A DNA stretch of 64,000 nucleotides from Lyophyllum atratum. Its lineage: Eukaryota > Basidiomycota > Agaricomycetes > Agaricales > Lyophyllaceae. Every line of letters begins with the position of its first letter. Within the stretch, counting starts at the first letter, position 1. Location of the stretch: NCBI GenBank assembly GCA_014905825.1, contig JACGCN010000044.1, positions 248,001 through 312,000 of the forward strand, in the 5' to 3' direction. The notes beneath the pieces are model-generated. The model was given only the letters and a program-made list of their open reading frames with translations. It was not told the origin of the DNA and did no database searches. A program made the position numbers and the translations under genes. Shown here in pieces: positions 31,512-42,455 of the stretch.

Positions 31512-34500
31512 ATGACTTCGCGTAAGAAAAGAAAGTTAGATACCGAGGCTCCAGATGGAGAGTGCTTTGGAGAGGTAGTCGCGGAGCTGGACCTCGAGAT
31601 CTCTCTGAGACGAAGACTGGCGGAGACCATCGAGTCTAGAATCACTTGGGCGCTTGTTTTGCAAGAAGAATTGAAGAAAAGTGCGTATTTTATGTCATGG
31701 ACCACCTACGTACGTTTATTGAAAGCAACGATCCTTACAAGGCAGCACCGGTTCTACGACCTCATTCAAAGATGCCGCATTCGAGGCAATTTCTGCAATC
31801 GAAACATCCTTAGATGTTCTCTTTACGCACGAAATTGCTCCCATACTCGGATCGAAACCCGTGCAACCTCTCAGGCCTCCTCGCCCTCCACCTAAGCAAA
31901 AGGCTACTCGAAACCCGAACGCGAACTTCCTGTATATCAAATCCGCAGACCTCCACCCCCCGTACGACGAAAATCATGTCCAGACATACCTGTTGAAATG
32001 CCCTACATGTCTTCGGAAGACCTTCACGTCCCTTCAAGGGCTTCTCAATCATGCACGAATATCTCATGGATTGGAATGGGGCACACATGATGAGTGTGTA
32101 AGGGCTTGTGCTGTGGTGGATCCAGAAATTGACGTTGAAGCGGGTATCGAGGTTGGCTTGGGTCCTAGCGGAATCCTTCCCGGCCTCAGAAGTCTATTTC
32201 AAATGGCGGTCGCCGCGCAATACCCAAGAGACCCAACAATCGACGCGGATGCATCGGACGAGGCAGGAAAGGTTGAGCCCCCATCTGCAACTTCGCATCT
32301 GGCTCGAACTCTTGGGCTGCACGAGGATACGCCTGCACTTGCGCGTTTCTTGGGGAAGCAAGCGGTACGGCGAGGTATCAGAGTATGGGGTAACGGAGAT
32401 GAGGTGGTGGATGTTGATGGCTTCGGCGATGCCAAGGTCCAGAGGGACGAGGGTCTTCAGGCAGGCTCAGTGGAATTGCGCGAACGAAAGGATTCTAGCC
32501 GCACTTGGAGGATGCACTTCACCCATCGGAGTGACTTCGACCCAGAGACCGCCAGCCATGCTCAGGAACTTGGTCCCATTGCCAATGGTGAATCTGCTCA
32601 CGAGCATACCAAGGAGCCTTCCACCGCTGCAACCCCCTCCACTCCCAGAATTGGGGAAGATAAAGATATCACGCCACTTGCTGAAGTGGGCTCATCAGGA
32701 ACGGCGGGAAGCAGGTTCCACTTCACGGCTCGCGTTATTGTGATGGACCGCAGTTTATGGATACCACCTGGTTCGTGTTTTTCTACTTCGATCGTCAATT
32801 CTGAACGATCGTCAATTCTGAATTAACGCCTTGCGCGCCGCAGAAGGACGCCCGGCGAACAATGGAGGTCAAACACACAAGTGGATGATTTCAGTAGATT
32901 CTCCTTCCTATGTAAGTTGTACTTCTACCTGGCTTGCATGCATCCTCAACCCAGTCTCAGAGCCACCACATCACGTCTATACTCACGGGACTGACTGTCT
33001 CGTCCTTATCTGCTCCTAGCAGCCCATCGTTGACTATTACCAGCGCCCCCTTTGTTGTTGTAGGAACAACGGATGAGCCGTTTCTGGCGAAGGTCGAGTT
33101 ACACTTCAGTGGGACACCCAGTCCAGATGGAAAAGTGACTGAACAGTCGATGATTCTGGAGCATTGGGTCGAGGTTCGTTCTACTCTCACCACATCCTGA
33201 TGTCATCTAAAAAAGTATGGTAGCTGGACCTCCTAAAATCTGCCACCCCGGTAGTCGGTGATGAACAAGTAGTTGATATCGAGCTCGACAAGAGAACCAT
33301 CCTTCTGCCAATTCAGAAAGGATATACACCAATCGGTGCGAAGGCCTTGTGGTCTCAAACTACAAAAAGGGTACCAGTCAACGGCGTACCGAACGAAGTC
33401 GAGCCTGGCCAAGGTATTTATTCTTACTCTTTCACTACGAAGACATCTAAATCGCAGTGCTCGTAGCATATGGAGAAGTTCTACGTAGCATTGTAGGAAG
33501 GTTCCCCATGTTACTCAAAGGTTAGCTCTTTCTATCGAGAATGCAACACAGACTAACGTGAAGGTCGGTGGGATCTAGAGGTCAAGAGCGGTCGTCAGGC
33601 GCAGCCTCAATTGCCTTACAAATTGGTTCCTGCAGTTCAATTCAACAGCCTTCTTCCGGGTAGGAAAAAGGCAATCGAAGTGCGTGATCTATTGGTTCAG
33701 GCAAGGCCACCTATCTGAATATACCCTGCCCAGTGGAGTCGTGCCCGTGCAATTCGAGATGCATACACGCAGTTGACCCAAGAACCGCGGTCTGCAGCCC
33801 AGAAACCGGCTCCACTGACTACCGCGGACGTCTATAGCTGGCTCTCGGAGGAGGGTCATTTCATCAGACCAGCTGACGCTTCCGATCCCAAGAAGGAGAA
33901 GGATGATGGTGACAAATCGGTGAAGGGTAACTATGTTGAGACCTGGTGTTCGACTTGCGGTCAAGGCGTCGAAGCCCACGCAATGGCGTCTGCCATCAAG
34001 ACCGAGCTTGTTCATCCCCCATCTACATCCGTTAAGATGGACGCTGGGTTCAAGTCGGAGGACCAGCTGCTATCGGAAGTTACCCAAACATTCGCAATCC
34101 CCTGCAACGTCGCACCCAGAATCCCAAAAATGCCCATGCTCAATGCTTATATTGGCATGCACCCTTCTCTCACCACTGCGAGTCGCGGTCGGGTGCAAAG
34201 GATCAGCCCACTCAAAGATGTGCAAATACGTCATTATCAGAGAGCTGATCTGGTTGCAGCGTCCGACCCCAATCTCACCTTGGCGATTCATAAGATCATC
34301 CATTCTCTGAAGTTACCAACATTTTTCTCGCCATTGCAGAATGGTGAGACTATATACCCGCTAGATGATCTTGGAACGGGCAAGACTCAGGTCGAGGACC
34401 ATCTCGCTCCTCACGCCATTCTCGCAATAGCGGCTCGGCGATTCATGTGTGCCCTGGTTGAAGGTGGAATCGACGTCGCCAGGAGAGAAAAGGCGGCATC

Positions 34501-34774
34501 TTCTGACTTCGCAGGAGCGGTTATCGAGAAGAGGAGACGCAACGAAAAGGAGCCAGGCGTTGCAAGCAGCGTCTTAACTCCTACGCATATCCTTAGGAGC
34601 GTTATATCACGCGCGGAGGGCTCTAACTCGCAGAGAAGTGTTCTGGGTATGGCCATGTTTGAATGCCTCGCAAGATTGGGTGTTCCGGCTACTCCTAATG
34701 ACCCTCCAACAGGAGAGGGGACCCAGGGGCAAGCACACGAGCCTGTGGTTTCGGTCAAGCAGGAGGAGTTTTAG
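31512..34774 (+). CDS. YEATS domain chromatin protein with zinc finger
   Basis: YEATS domains read acylated or acetylated histone lysines in complexes such as SWR1, NuA4, TFIID and ATAC. The start is ATG 31512 (MTSRKKRKLDTE, with a nuclear-localisation-like KKRK). A C2H2-type finger follows (LLKCPTCLRKTFTSLQGLLN, HARISHGLEWGTHDECVRAC). After a variable acidic/Ser-rich linker comes the YEATS region: FHFTARVIVMDRSLWIPP, THKWMISVDSPSY, FVVVGTTDEPFLAKVELHFS and EQSMILEHWVELD. The C-terminal half has a helical tail with a second Cys pair and His (ETWCSTCGQGVEAHAM), LPTFFSPLQNG-type and ALVEGGIDVARREK blocks, and ends VVSVKQEEF, TAA region 34772-34774. Length is about 960 aa. The organisation resembles YEATS2-like fungal proteins more than the short Yaf9. 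The complex membership is inferred. Confidence 0.85.
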
Positions 34775-35448
34775 AACTAGCTTGTTCGATCGTGTCCTCT
34801 GGTGATCAAATTCACACTGGCAATCTCGTGTCAATTCTTGTCATGTCCTCGATATCCGTGTTGAATCCATTCCTCCTGATCTGTACTCCGAGGAAGCTTG
34901 GACCTAGTATTCTAGGCCAATCACTAGGACCTCGTCCGCCACTTTGGGCACCGGGCATCGCGGAAACAAAGCATCATATACTCATGGTACGCAATTTTGC
35001 CAATGGACGAAGTTTAGGTCTCACGTTAATCTCACTTCATGAAGGCACAACTTCTCGTTCGGCTCTGCTTCCGTGGGCTCCTTATCATCGACCTTCCACC
35101 GCTTCTCAATGAATTCTCCCTCGGAGTAGACAGGCCCATGGTGATCTCACCGATCCGCGCATCTTGTCCAGAGCCGCCAGACTCGTCGATCACGAAATTC
35201 TCTGTTGCTACAGAGTTCAGAAGTGATGGTCTTGTCTTGTCTGGATCCGCCACAAGCTGCAAGGACAGCTTCGAAGTTGTTGCTTCTCGTCCGATAGAAG
35301 TGGTGCTATGGGGTATTTGTTTCCCTGCACCTTGACCCCGGAGTCGTTGGACCTGGTATATAAAGAGATCAGTTCTAGCCTTCTGTTCTCATTTTCTTCT
35401 CTTCCAGTCCTCTTCCTTCACAGTCGTCGGTCGGACTCACATCCTGCT
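34775..35448. other. Intergenic with TATA box for GH128 gene
   Basis: No gene is seen in these 674 bp. The string GGTATATAAAGAG at about 35355 is a strong TATA box about 95 bp upstream of the glucanase ATG, followed by a CT-rich leader. Such TATA-containing promoters are common for highly regulated secreted proteins. Confidence 0.55.
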
Positions 35449-36796
35449 ATGGTCTGCAAAAACAATCTCCGAACGTCGTTTGCAATACTCCTCGCAACTT
35501 GGGACGTTGTGGCAGCTAAGCACGGGTTGCGAGCTCACCGATTAAGCCATCATCAGCACTTCGCGCACCACCCACATTCGATCCCAGATGTGGACTCAAG
35601 CCTTACCACGCCCCTTCATGTCCCTACTATCTTACCAAATTCCCACCCTGTGACGCAAACCACCCGTTTGACACCCTCCACCTCTCAGACTCACCCACAC
35701 ACCACTCCAAGCAATCACGCCTTGAGTGGCTCCGATAACTCAGAAGCTACTGCCTCAACACTTCGTACCACGATGTCGACGCACCCATTGACTCCAAACG
35801 GTATCAAAGCTGGCATCGCAGGCGGAGATGCCTACCCGTTCTTCAAGGACCATATTGGGTGGTGGTATGATTGGTATGTCCGAACTCTTTGCTCCCGGGC
35901 TATCATCCGCGTCCTGATCTGCACCTTGTCAGGACCCCTAACCCCATGAAGTCAGGCAAACCGGTCGGCATCCCCATGCTTTGGGGTGGCGGCACCGCAG
36001 ACGCGACCGATGCTGCGCGTCTAGCTGCTTTCAAGAAAATCTCGACACCGCCTACCTATGTCTTAGCATACGAGGAGCCTGACTGCCCTCCTGGTTCTGG
36101 TTCTGCTGGAATGTCGGTGTCCTCCGGTGTTGCTGGCTGGGAGTCTTTGATCGTGCCTCTGGGGAAGAAGGGCTCCATCATGGTGAGCCCGTCAATGTGC
36201 AGTACGTCGCTTCGCGGTTATGTGACAGCCAGGTTAAAATCATGACCTTCAGAACAGGCTGACGAGACTTGGCTTGCACAGTTCAAGTCGAAGATCTCTA
36301 TGGAGTGGGACATCACTTCTATCCACATCAATAAGAACAATCTCGCGGGCGTGAAGAAGGATATTGTAACCTCAAATCGCATTGATAGCGAGAGCAGTCA
36401 CTGACTACACCGCAGGAACACTACTGGAATACGTACAAGAAGCCAATTTGGGTGACAGAGTTTGCCTGCGTCAATGGTCAGCCCTAATGCCACTTTATTC
36501 ATGCGATGCAGCCCTCTAAAGCCTGCTCCTTCAGATAAAGACGGGTTTACCCCTTGTACAAACCAAGACGAGATCAACGCCTACATCAACGACATCGTGC
36601 CATACCTACAGTCACATGAACGCGTTTATGCCTATGCGTACAGTAATGGTTTGGGACTCGGAAACGTCTGGCCCTTGATGCACGGTGGTTCTTTAAGGTC
36701 TGCATATCCCTGAGTTCCTTTACGACCTTGAGCTGACTTATGCTTTACAGTGCATCGGGAAAGACGTATCTCGCAGCCATTAGCAAGTATCATTAA
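35449..36796 (+). CDS. Secreted GH128 glycoside hydrolase (beta-1,3-glucanase type)
   Basis: Fungal GH128 enzymes cut or bind beta-1,3-glucans of the cell wall. The start is ATG 35449. A signal peptide (MVCKNNLRTSFAILLATWDV, VAAK) is followed by a His/Ser/Thr/Pro-rich linker of about 100 residues. The catalytic core begins GIKAGIAGGDAYPFFKDHIG with WWYDW, then KPVGIPMLWGGGTADA, YVLAYEEPDCPPGSGS (Glu of EEPD, general acid/base), and MSPSMC-type strand. ISMEWDITSIHINKNNLAG, YWNTYKKPIWVTEFACVN (Glu of TEFAC, nucleophile), HERVYAYAYSNGLGLGNVWP and the end TYLAAISKYH follow, TAA 36794-36796. Five or so short introns interrupt it. The two glutamates expected for the clan GH-A barrel are present, so it is probably active. 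Substrate is inferred from the family. Confidence 0.85.
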
Positions 36797-37064
36797 TTTT
36801 CGTACTTCGTTGCAAGCACAATATGACGTCACCAAGCATGGAGGAATGGCGGGACTGTTTCTCGAACTTCTTCGAACTTGTATATCAACCATTTTATTTA
36901 CCTACTCATCACCCCCTTTACGATGACCGTTTTGCCCATATCGCCACTTGATGCGCTTTATGTTACAGCATATGTACTACACTTTCAATGGACAGATGTA
37001 AAAGCGCTGGTGAGATTAGAAAATTAGTTAAGCTAGTCTACCACAACATTATCGACGGGCCGTC

Positions 37065-38372
37065 CTATCTCAAGCCCATCTCCTTCTCTCGCTTCAATGC
37101 CTTTCTCGTCCGCTTTTCATTTTCTTCGCGAATCTCTTGCGACAAACGATCCAACCTGTCCTTGTCCTCTGGTGCACCAAGCTCTGCTTTCCAAGCATCG
37201 GGATTCCTGAGTTTAAACCCAAGCTTCCTCTTGACCTGCGCGACGTACCCAACCTCACTCACGCTTCTCGCAATCTTATCCATCTTCCGTCGCTCCGGAG
37301 TCATCATCGCCAGAACATGCGCAGGTGGGCCCTTGTTCTGTCGCAAGATAGTTCGTCGTAGAACTTCTCCCCGTCGCTCACGTTCTCGCTCACGCGTCTT
37401 GTTCGCGATTTTTTCTCGTCGCGCCGCCATGATAGCCTCGAGCATTTCCGGCGGGTAAGGTTCATCGCGTCGTTGTAGACCGCGCGGGAAGGTTTGATGT
37501 ATGCTATTTCGCTGTTCTTCGAGCGGTTCCACTGGTAGTGAGGAGGTTTAAGCAATGGAACGCTTGAAAATGTGTCAACACGTACTCCATTCTTTCATGT
37601 GTGATGCAAAGACTGGCGTAAAAGCTGTATCACTCCCAGCCAGCTTCGCCACGCCTGTTTCAAATTCGGCCTCTAATTTGAGATCATTAATGGACTCCCG
37701 TAGGTCCAAGAGTCTCAACGCCTGCCGTTCGCGGGCCATGCGGCGCTTGTGGATCATGCTGGTGATTGCCCACGGTTGGGGTTTCAGTCGTGGAAGCGGG
37801 CGATTCGCATGAGTAGGACGCAGGAATCCGCCAGTCATAATGGGCCGGTTGGCGAGCTTGATTCGCCAGGCCAGTTCATTGCGTGCGAGATGTTTCCAGT
37901 ATTCCTTGTCGCTCTTCGTGACTAGGGCTTGAGAGTATCTCCGGAGTATCGCTTGTTGTTTCTCGTCACCTGCGTTTGCTCGTTTGAAGGCATCGAGGAA
38001 CTTCCAGAGTGTCAATCGTATGGCAAGACGTTCTTGAAGATATAGCTGACGTACCTTGTACCCTTTGACGAGATTTTTCTTGGTAGCATCCGTTCCTGTT
38101 AAGTGATGATTCCGTCGAAAGAGCATTCTAACACGGTGTTTAATCTAAATCTTTGAATGCAATGCAAGAAGAGATGACGGGCTTCAATTCACCTCGTCTG
38201 TGGGTGCCTCCCTCAATAAACCGCGATAGAGTGACCATAATGTTGGAAGCCGATGTGCAGCGAGTTGACAAAACGGCACCCGCGGCCGGACACGTCGTAG
38301 AGGCGATATAAGACGCGCCAAGTTGGCACGGAATGCTAGAGACTCCTGTGACGGTCCATGGTCCTGTCGCAT
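37065..38372 (-). CDS. Complex1_LYR-type protein
   Basis: LYR proteins are small mitochondrial assembly factors or accessory subunits that bind acyl carrier protein and often Fe-S assembly machinery. The start is ATG 38370-38372. The first exon holds HRLPTLWSLYRGLLREAP with the L-Y-R triad. It splices (intron starting GTGAATTG, ending GATTTAG) to IKHRVRMLFRRNHHLTGTDA. A second helical unit follows with KNLVKGYKVRQLYLQERLAI, RLTLWKFLDAFKRANAGDEK and NPIMTGG-type blocks (ANRPIMTGGFLRPTHANRPL). After an intron a very basic C-terminus (RREKIANKTRERERERRGEV, VKRKLGFKLRN) ends KREKEMGLR, TAG 37065-37067. At about 390 residues it is longer than classic LYRM proteins. Neighbouring ERG24 is on the same strand. 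Mitochondrial location and exact partner are inferred. Confidence 0.75.
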
Positions 38373-38649
38373 TTGCCCAAGAATGGTGGATTTAGCTGCA
38401 TGTACACAAGGACTTTCGAGGTCAGACGGAGTCCAAAACGGGCATTACATATGGTTGGTGCACCCGAAGCGTTTTATCGTTGCACTCAGACGGGCCGAGT
38501 CAATCACCAATATGAGCACTATCGAAGCGTACAGGTGACTTGGTCTAGGAGATTAACTAGGATAATATTGTCGAGAGCCGGCGTGCTAGTCCTGCACGGG
38601 TATCACGGTCATTACAGAAGAGCAAAGGTAACGATGATGCAATGGGTCA

Positions 38650-40288
38650 TTAATAGACGTAAGGAATGATACGAGACGGGACGAGCTTTTTATAAGTGTC
38701 CCAATCCTTGCCGTACCTGGGAGTCACAAGACAACCATGAGCAAGAACAGAATAAATGAGACGAGGGAAAGGAGCCTCGTACTTTTTATGGCAGTTCTCA
38801 TCATCGCGACGTTGTCGGTGGATGAGCAATACCGCAAAGTAGCAGACGTAGAAGTAGGTGATGGGGGTGTCAAATCCCGTGGGCAAGGACCAGGCCAGGG
38901 CCATTAGGAGATCACCGCTATGTTTCGAGGTCAGAACATGTGTGGGGAGCAAGAATATATCAAGCTCACAGATAATTAGGGTGTCTGGAAGCACCCCACC
39001 ATCCTGAAGTGAGAAGTTTCGACCCGCTCGCGGTGGTGAAGAATTTCAAGTCTATGGTTCTAGCGTGTCAGCATGAGAGGATAGAGACATAGTGGGCGAC
39101 CTTACTTTTCGGGTTCTTTCCGTTCCGGAAGTCGTTTTTCTCACCGTTTGCGTCTCTGAAGATATAATAGCCGGTGATGTTGACGATCACGATGACAGCG
39201 GTCCATACCGGCCCAAGCTCGACGTGCTTGAACGCGAGATAACGAGCCTGGAGGGAGTAGGTGAAAGGAACCCAGGCCAAGTCGCCGACGGCGAGCATGA
39301 ATCCAAATCCGTCGGTGGTGATATCCATTGTTGTGAAAATGGCAGTCTATTTGCATTATCAGCACAAGTCTAAGAGAACTGGCATGGACACGCACCTCGT
39401 TGTACAACCCATCGGCGACGTACCAGATCTGGAAAGCCAATACGAGCCACATTGAGTCAGTGACCTTGTTCAAGCCACCACGACGCGTCGCTTGTTCGCA
39501 CATCATGCTGATGTCAATGAGGGCCCATAGAATCAAACCAGGTCTGAGCTCATTGAAAGACTTGAGGTCAAGGGACCCAATGGAGGGATTGAGTTCGCGA
39601 CCAATGAAGAACTACAGCATCAAAGTCAGGCTGGGCCAAAATATTGACATGAATAAAACCTACGTCGTAGATGAAGTTGCCAGAATTGCCACCGAGCGCA
39701 AGCAGCTTGCCTTCTTGGAATGAGATTGCATAGCAGAAGAGGGCCTGTATGACTGACATGAGGACTGAGGCGGTCACGAAGCCAACCCATTTCTCATAAA
39801 GGAAAGTGAAAGACTCGGGGCCGTAACGGTAAATGGTCCCGCATGTGAGGCCCAACGCCAGCAAGAAAGTCGCGAACGCTGGGGTTGCGAGTTAACTCAT
39901 GAGATATTGAGGGAATGACACGCCTCGCACCATTAATTTTGTATGACTTCTTCTCTCCCGTACGCATCGTGGTGCCCTCGACGCGGTCACCCGGTAAAAC
40001 AGCCCACGCGACGATGCAGAACGCGTACCACGCGAGGTACATCAAGGTGGCTTGGGTATCCCATAGAGATTTCCACCAGTCCGGATTCGACACGGAAGCT
40101 ACGATCTGGTCAGGAATTGTTGGGAGATTCGGAGGACATCCATTCGCCTCGGAACAGCCAAAATAGAGAGCGTAGGTGATAATGGGTACGGTCGTGGTCA
40201 CAAACAAGGCGCCCGGTGGGCCCAGAAACTCGTAGGACGTGGTCCGCGGGTTGAGCTCAGAGCCCGCCTTGTTTTTGGAGGAAGACAT
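38650..40288 (-). CDS. ERG24: Sterol C-14 reductase ERG24
   Basis: An ER-membrane, NADPH-dependent reductase of the 14(15) double bond in ergosterol synthesis, after CYP51. The start is ATG 40286-40288 (MSSSKNKAGSELNPRTTSYE, then FLGPPGA, the ERG24-type start). Next are helices FVTTTVPIITYALYFG, SLWDTQATLMYLAWYAFCIV, LPGDRVEGTTMRTGEKKSYK, FATFLLALGLTCGTIYRYG, NSGNFIYDFFIGRELNPSIG, FNELRPGLILWALIDISM, MDITTDGFGFMLAVGDLAWV, PFTYSLQARYLA and TGYYIFRDANGEKNDFR. The conserved C-terminus is GWWGASRHPNYL, GDLLMALAWSLPTGF and HRQRRDDENCHKKY, ending RIIPYVY, TAA 38650-38652. The ELNPRTT start and GRELNP motif favour ERG24 over ERG4. Its start codon is 291 bp from the next gene's on the other strand. 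ERG24 is the target of morpholine-type fungicides. No break was seen. Confidence 0.92.
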
Positions 40289-40579
40289 GGTGGTGGGAGC
40301 CAAGGGTATGTATCCGTTTGGAGGAGTGGCACGATTTTGATGAGACGAAGTCGCATGATTACTCTCACACTGAATGGCATCATGCTCGACCAGAGTCCTT
40401 GCAGTGTCCATCAACTTCGCAAGATCTGTCCAGATATCTCCCGTCTTGCTCTCGGAAGAATTCAGCGGACATGTCGCTTCCCCTAGCCCCCATAAGGCTC
40501 CTGCTTTGTTTCTCTTACTTTTGACTTCCATTTCCAATTTTTTACGTCTTGCCTTCTTTTCATGTTCTCGTCGTAGGTC
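40289..40579. promoter_or_regulatory. Divergent promoter, ERG24 / Ser-rich hypothetical
   Basis: A 291-bp region separates the two divergent ATGs. No TATA box or sterol-response element was recognised. A TTTTTTACGTC string lies near 40540. Confidence 0.4.
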
Positions 40580-42033
40580 ATGGCCCTGGCCCAACAACTT
40601 GCTGAGCTTGCGCTGGCCAACTCGCAAGGTCTCCTAAAGTCAGTCGCCAGTCCTTCCCAGTCCGCCTATGACCGCACCTAAAACCTGGCCTACCAGCGAT
40701 GATGAATATCGCCTGCTTCGCCAGAATCTCTTCGAACAACATTCTAATAGTGCTTTGATCCCTGTTGAAGCACCTATCCTTCCTGTCGCTGGTCCTGGCC
40801 GGAAGTGTGAGTTTCCTTTTCCTTGTCGAAAGAGTTGCCTAAGTAGATCACCCCCGTTCAGCCTCACGACCCCCAACGGTGCCTACTAACACCCGAGTAA
40901 GAATACAAGATACCCATGTTGACAGTGGAGCTCCGCGTCTCCGTCGAAAGGCTTCGTTTACAGCTAGTCTTTCCAACATTCTTCGCGCTGCTACTGGTAA
41001 AGCTCCTGTCCCGCCTTCCGCTCCGAGCCATGTACCACCCCGCCCTCCTTCAGCATCTTCCGACGAAGCTCCAAAGCGTGGTGTCATCCCGCGTCTCCAT
41101 CGGAAAGCTAGTGAGCTTTTCTCCGGTCGCTCGGACGGTAAACGAGCCCAACCAGCCACCGATTCTCCCAGGACCCCACCATCAGATTCCGCTCATATAC
41201 GGCATCCTTCCCACACTCCCTTGCAATATACAAAACGAACGGCCGTACCTACCTTCCCTTCTATCCAAGTCGATGCCTCCTCTTCTGGCGATGTCTTTGA
41301 CGATGAGAACCTTCATACAGCCAAGGACATCCGCGCTGCCATGATTGCCACAGAAACCGAGGCACAGAAACTACTTGAGGCCTTCAACGGTCTAGAGTCG
41401 ACGACATCATTCCGTGTGCATCAGCAGACTGCCCGCCGCCTTCCATCCACCACTCCGGAGCACGTCAATGCAGTGATAGGAGGCACTGAATGGCGTAATT
41501 ACAGGCCCCCCAAACCCCCTTCCCCGCTGCCATCTCACTTTGACAGAAAGGCAAATCGCTATGTGGCTACAGTCATTGATACCAACAATGATAGTTCCTC
41601 GATACGCTCCGGCTCGTCTTCAGTATTGACGAGCATATCGCGGTCCAAATCAATATCCTCGCTGCGCAGTAAGCAGCATCCTGCGAGCCCTCTGTCCTCG
41701 AGATTTCCTACGTCCCCGCCGTCCATCCTGCGTAAGAATTCGGTATCCTCGATATCTTCCCAAGGGACATCAGTACAGAGGCTGGGAGTAACCGGCAGTT
41801 CGAGCTTATCGCGGAGCACCGGGCACCTGCCGCTGGAGATGCTCGTAGAAACCCAAGACCCGCATTCCTCTTCCGTCGATCGGGAGCGTTCCGGATGCGC
41901 AAATCTGCTCCCCGAAGTCTCTGAGATCCAACGACGCAGGGACGAGGTCATGGCGCGATATGTGGCGCGGCTAGAGTATCTCCAGGCCAGACTGAAGAGT
42001 GCCGAGCTTCACGAAAAGCTGCTGAGAAGGTAA
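40580..42033 (+). CDS. Ser-rich hypothetical protein with C-terminal coiled coil
   Basis: The start is ATG 40580 (MALAQQLAELALANSQGLL). An intron runs from GTCAGTCGCC to CTACCAG and joins to NDDEYRLLRQNLFEQHSNSA, then a second intron joins to SRPPTVPTNTRVRIQD. I chose this start because it fits the pattern 'LAEL...GLL-DDEYRLLRQ' I know from similar mushroom proteins. A simpler start at ATG 40668 would give MTAPKTWPTSDDEYRLLRQN. The middle is disordered (Ser/Pro/Arg), with KRGVIPRLHRKASELF, AAMIATETEAQKLLEAFNGL and EWRNYRPPKPPSP. The end is a coiled coil (EIQRRRDEVMARYVARLEYL). Stop is TAA 42031-42033. No domain name or function can be given. Clean splicing and one long open frame favour a real gene. 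Confidence 0.68.
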
Positions 42034-42455
42034 TATACATACCCCTATTGACGATTTCATGACTACATACTATACGCCTATTGTAATCGTACCCTATCCC
42101 ATGCTTTAATTTTTCTTGGCAAGTTGACCACCCTTGCACCGCGACCACTTTGTTTGCTTGAGGCGTCCGACATAAATATGCTCTGGAAGGCCCGGGTTTC
42201 AGTCAACCCGGTGGCCGGTTTCCAGCAGTAACCCCCTCGCCGCCTCCTCCATGTTCTTATCTTATGGTAGGGGAGGGTAGAGGTAGCATGACGAAATGAG
42301 CCTCCGAGACAAGCATCTGATAAACACGTTTGTGTTTCGGTCGATTGTGACATCGGGTTACCCCGCGTGAACAACCTCTATAAGTGATCAACCTAGGGCC
42401 GTCATGGACTGCCAGCGCGACTGCACTCTACCAGCACCCATATCCAACCTCCACC
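42034..42455. other. Intergenic, no gene seen
   Basis: This holds the promoter of the citrate synthase gene. Near the start is a leader with CCAGCACCCATATCC followed by the ATG. No coding sequence or TATA box is clear. A string CTATAAGTG at about 42377 could serve as a weak TATA box. Confidence 0.45.

Noticed and set aside
40639..40668. 22-nt intron allowing the hypothetical gene to run from ATG 40580 through ATG 40668
   Set aside because: Too short for a spliceosomal intron; a 58-nt intron to the CTACCAG acceptor gives a better frame.
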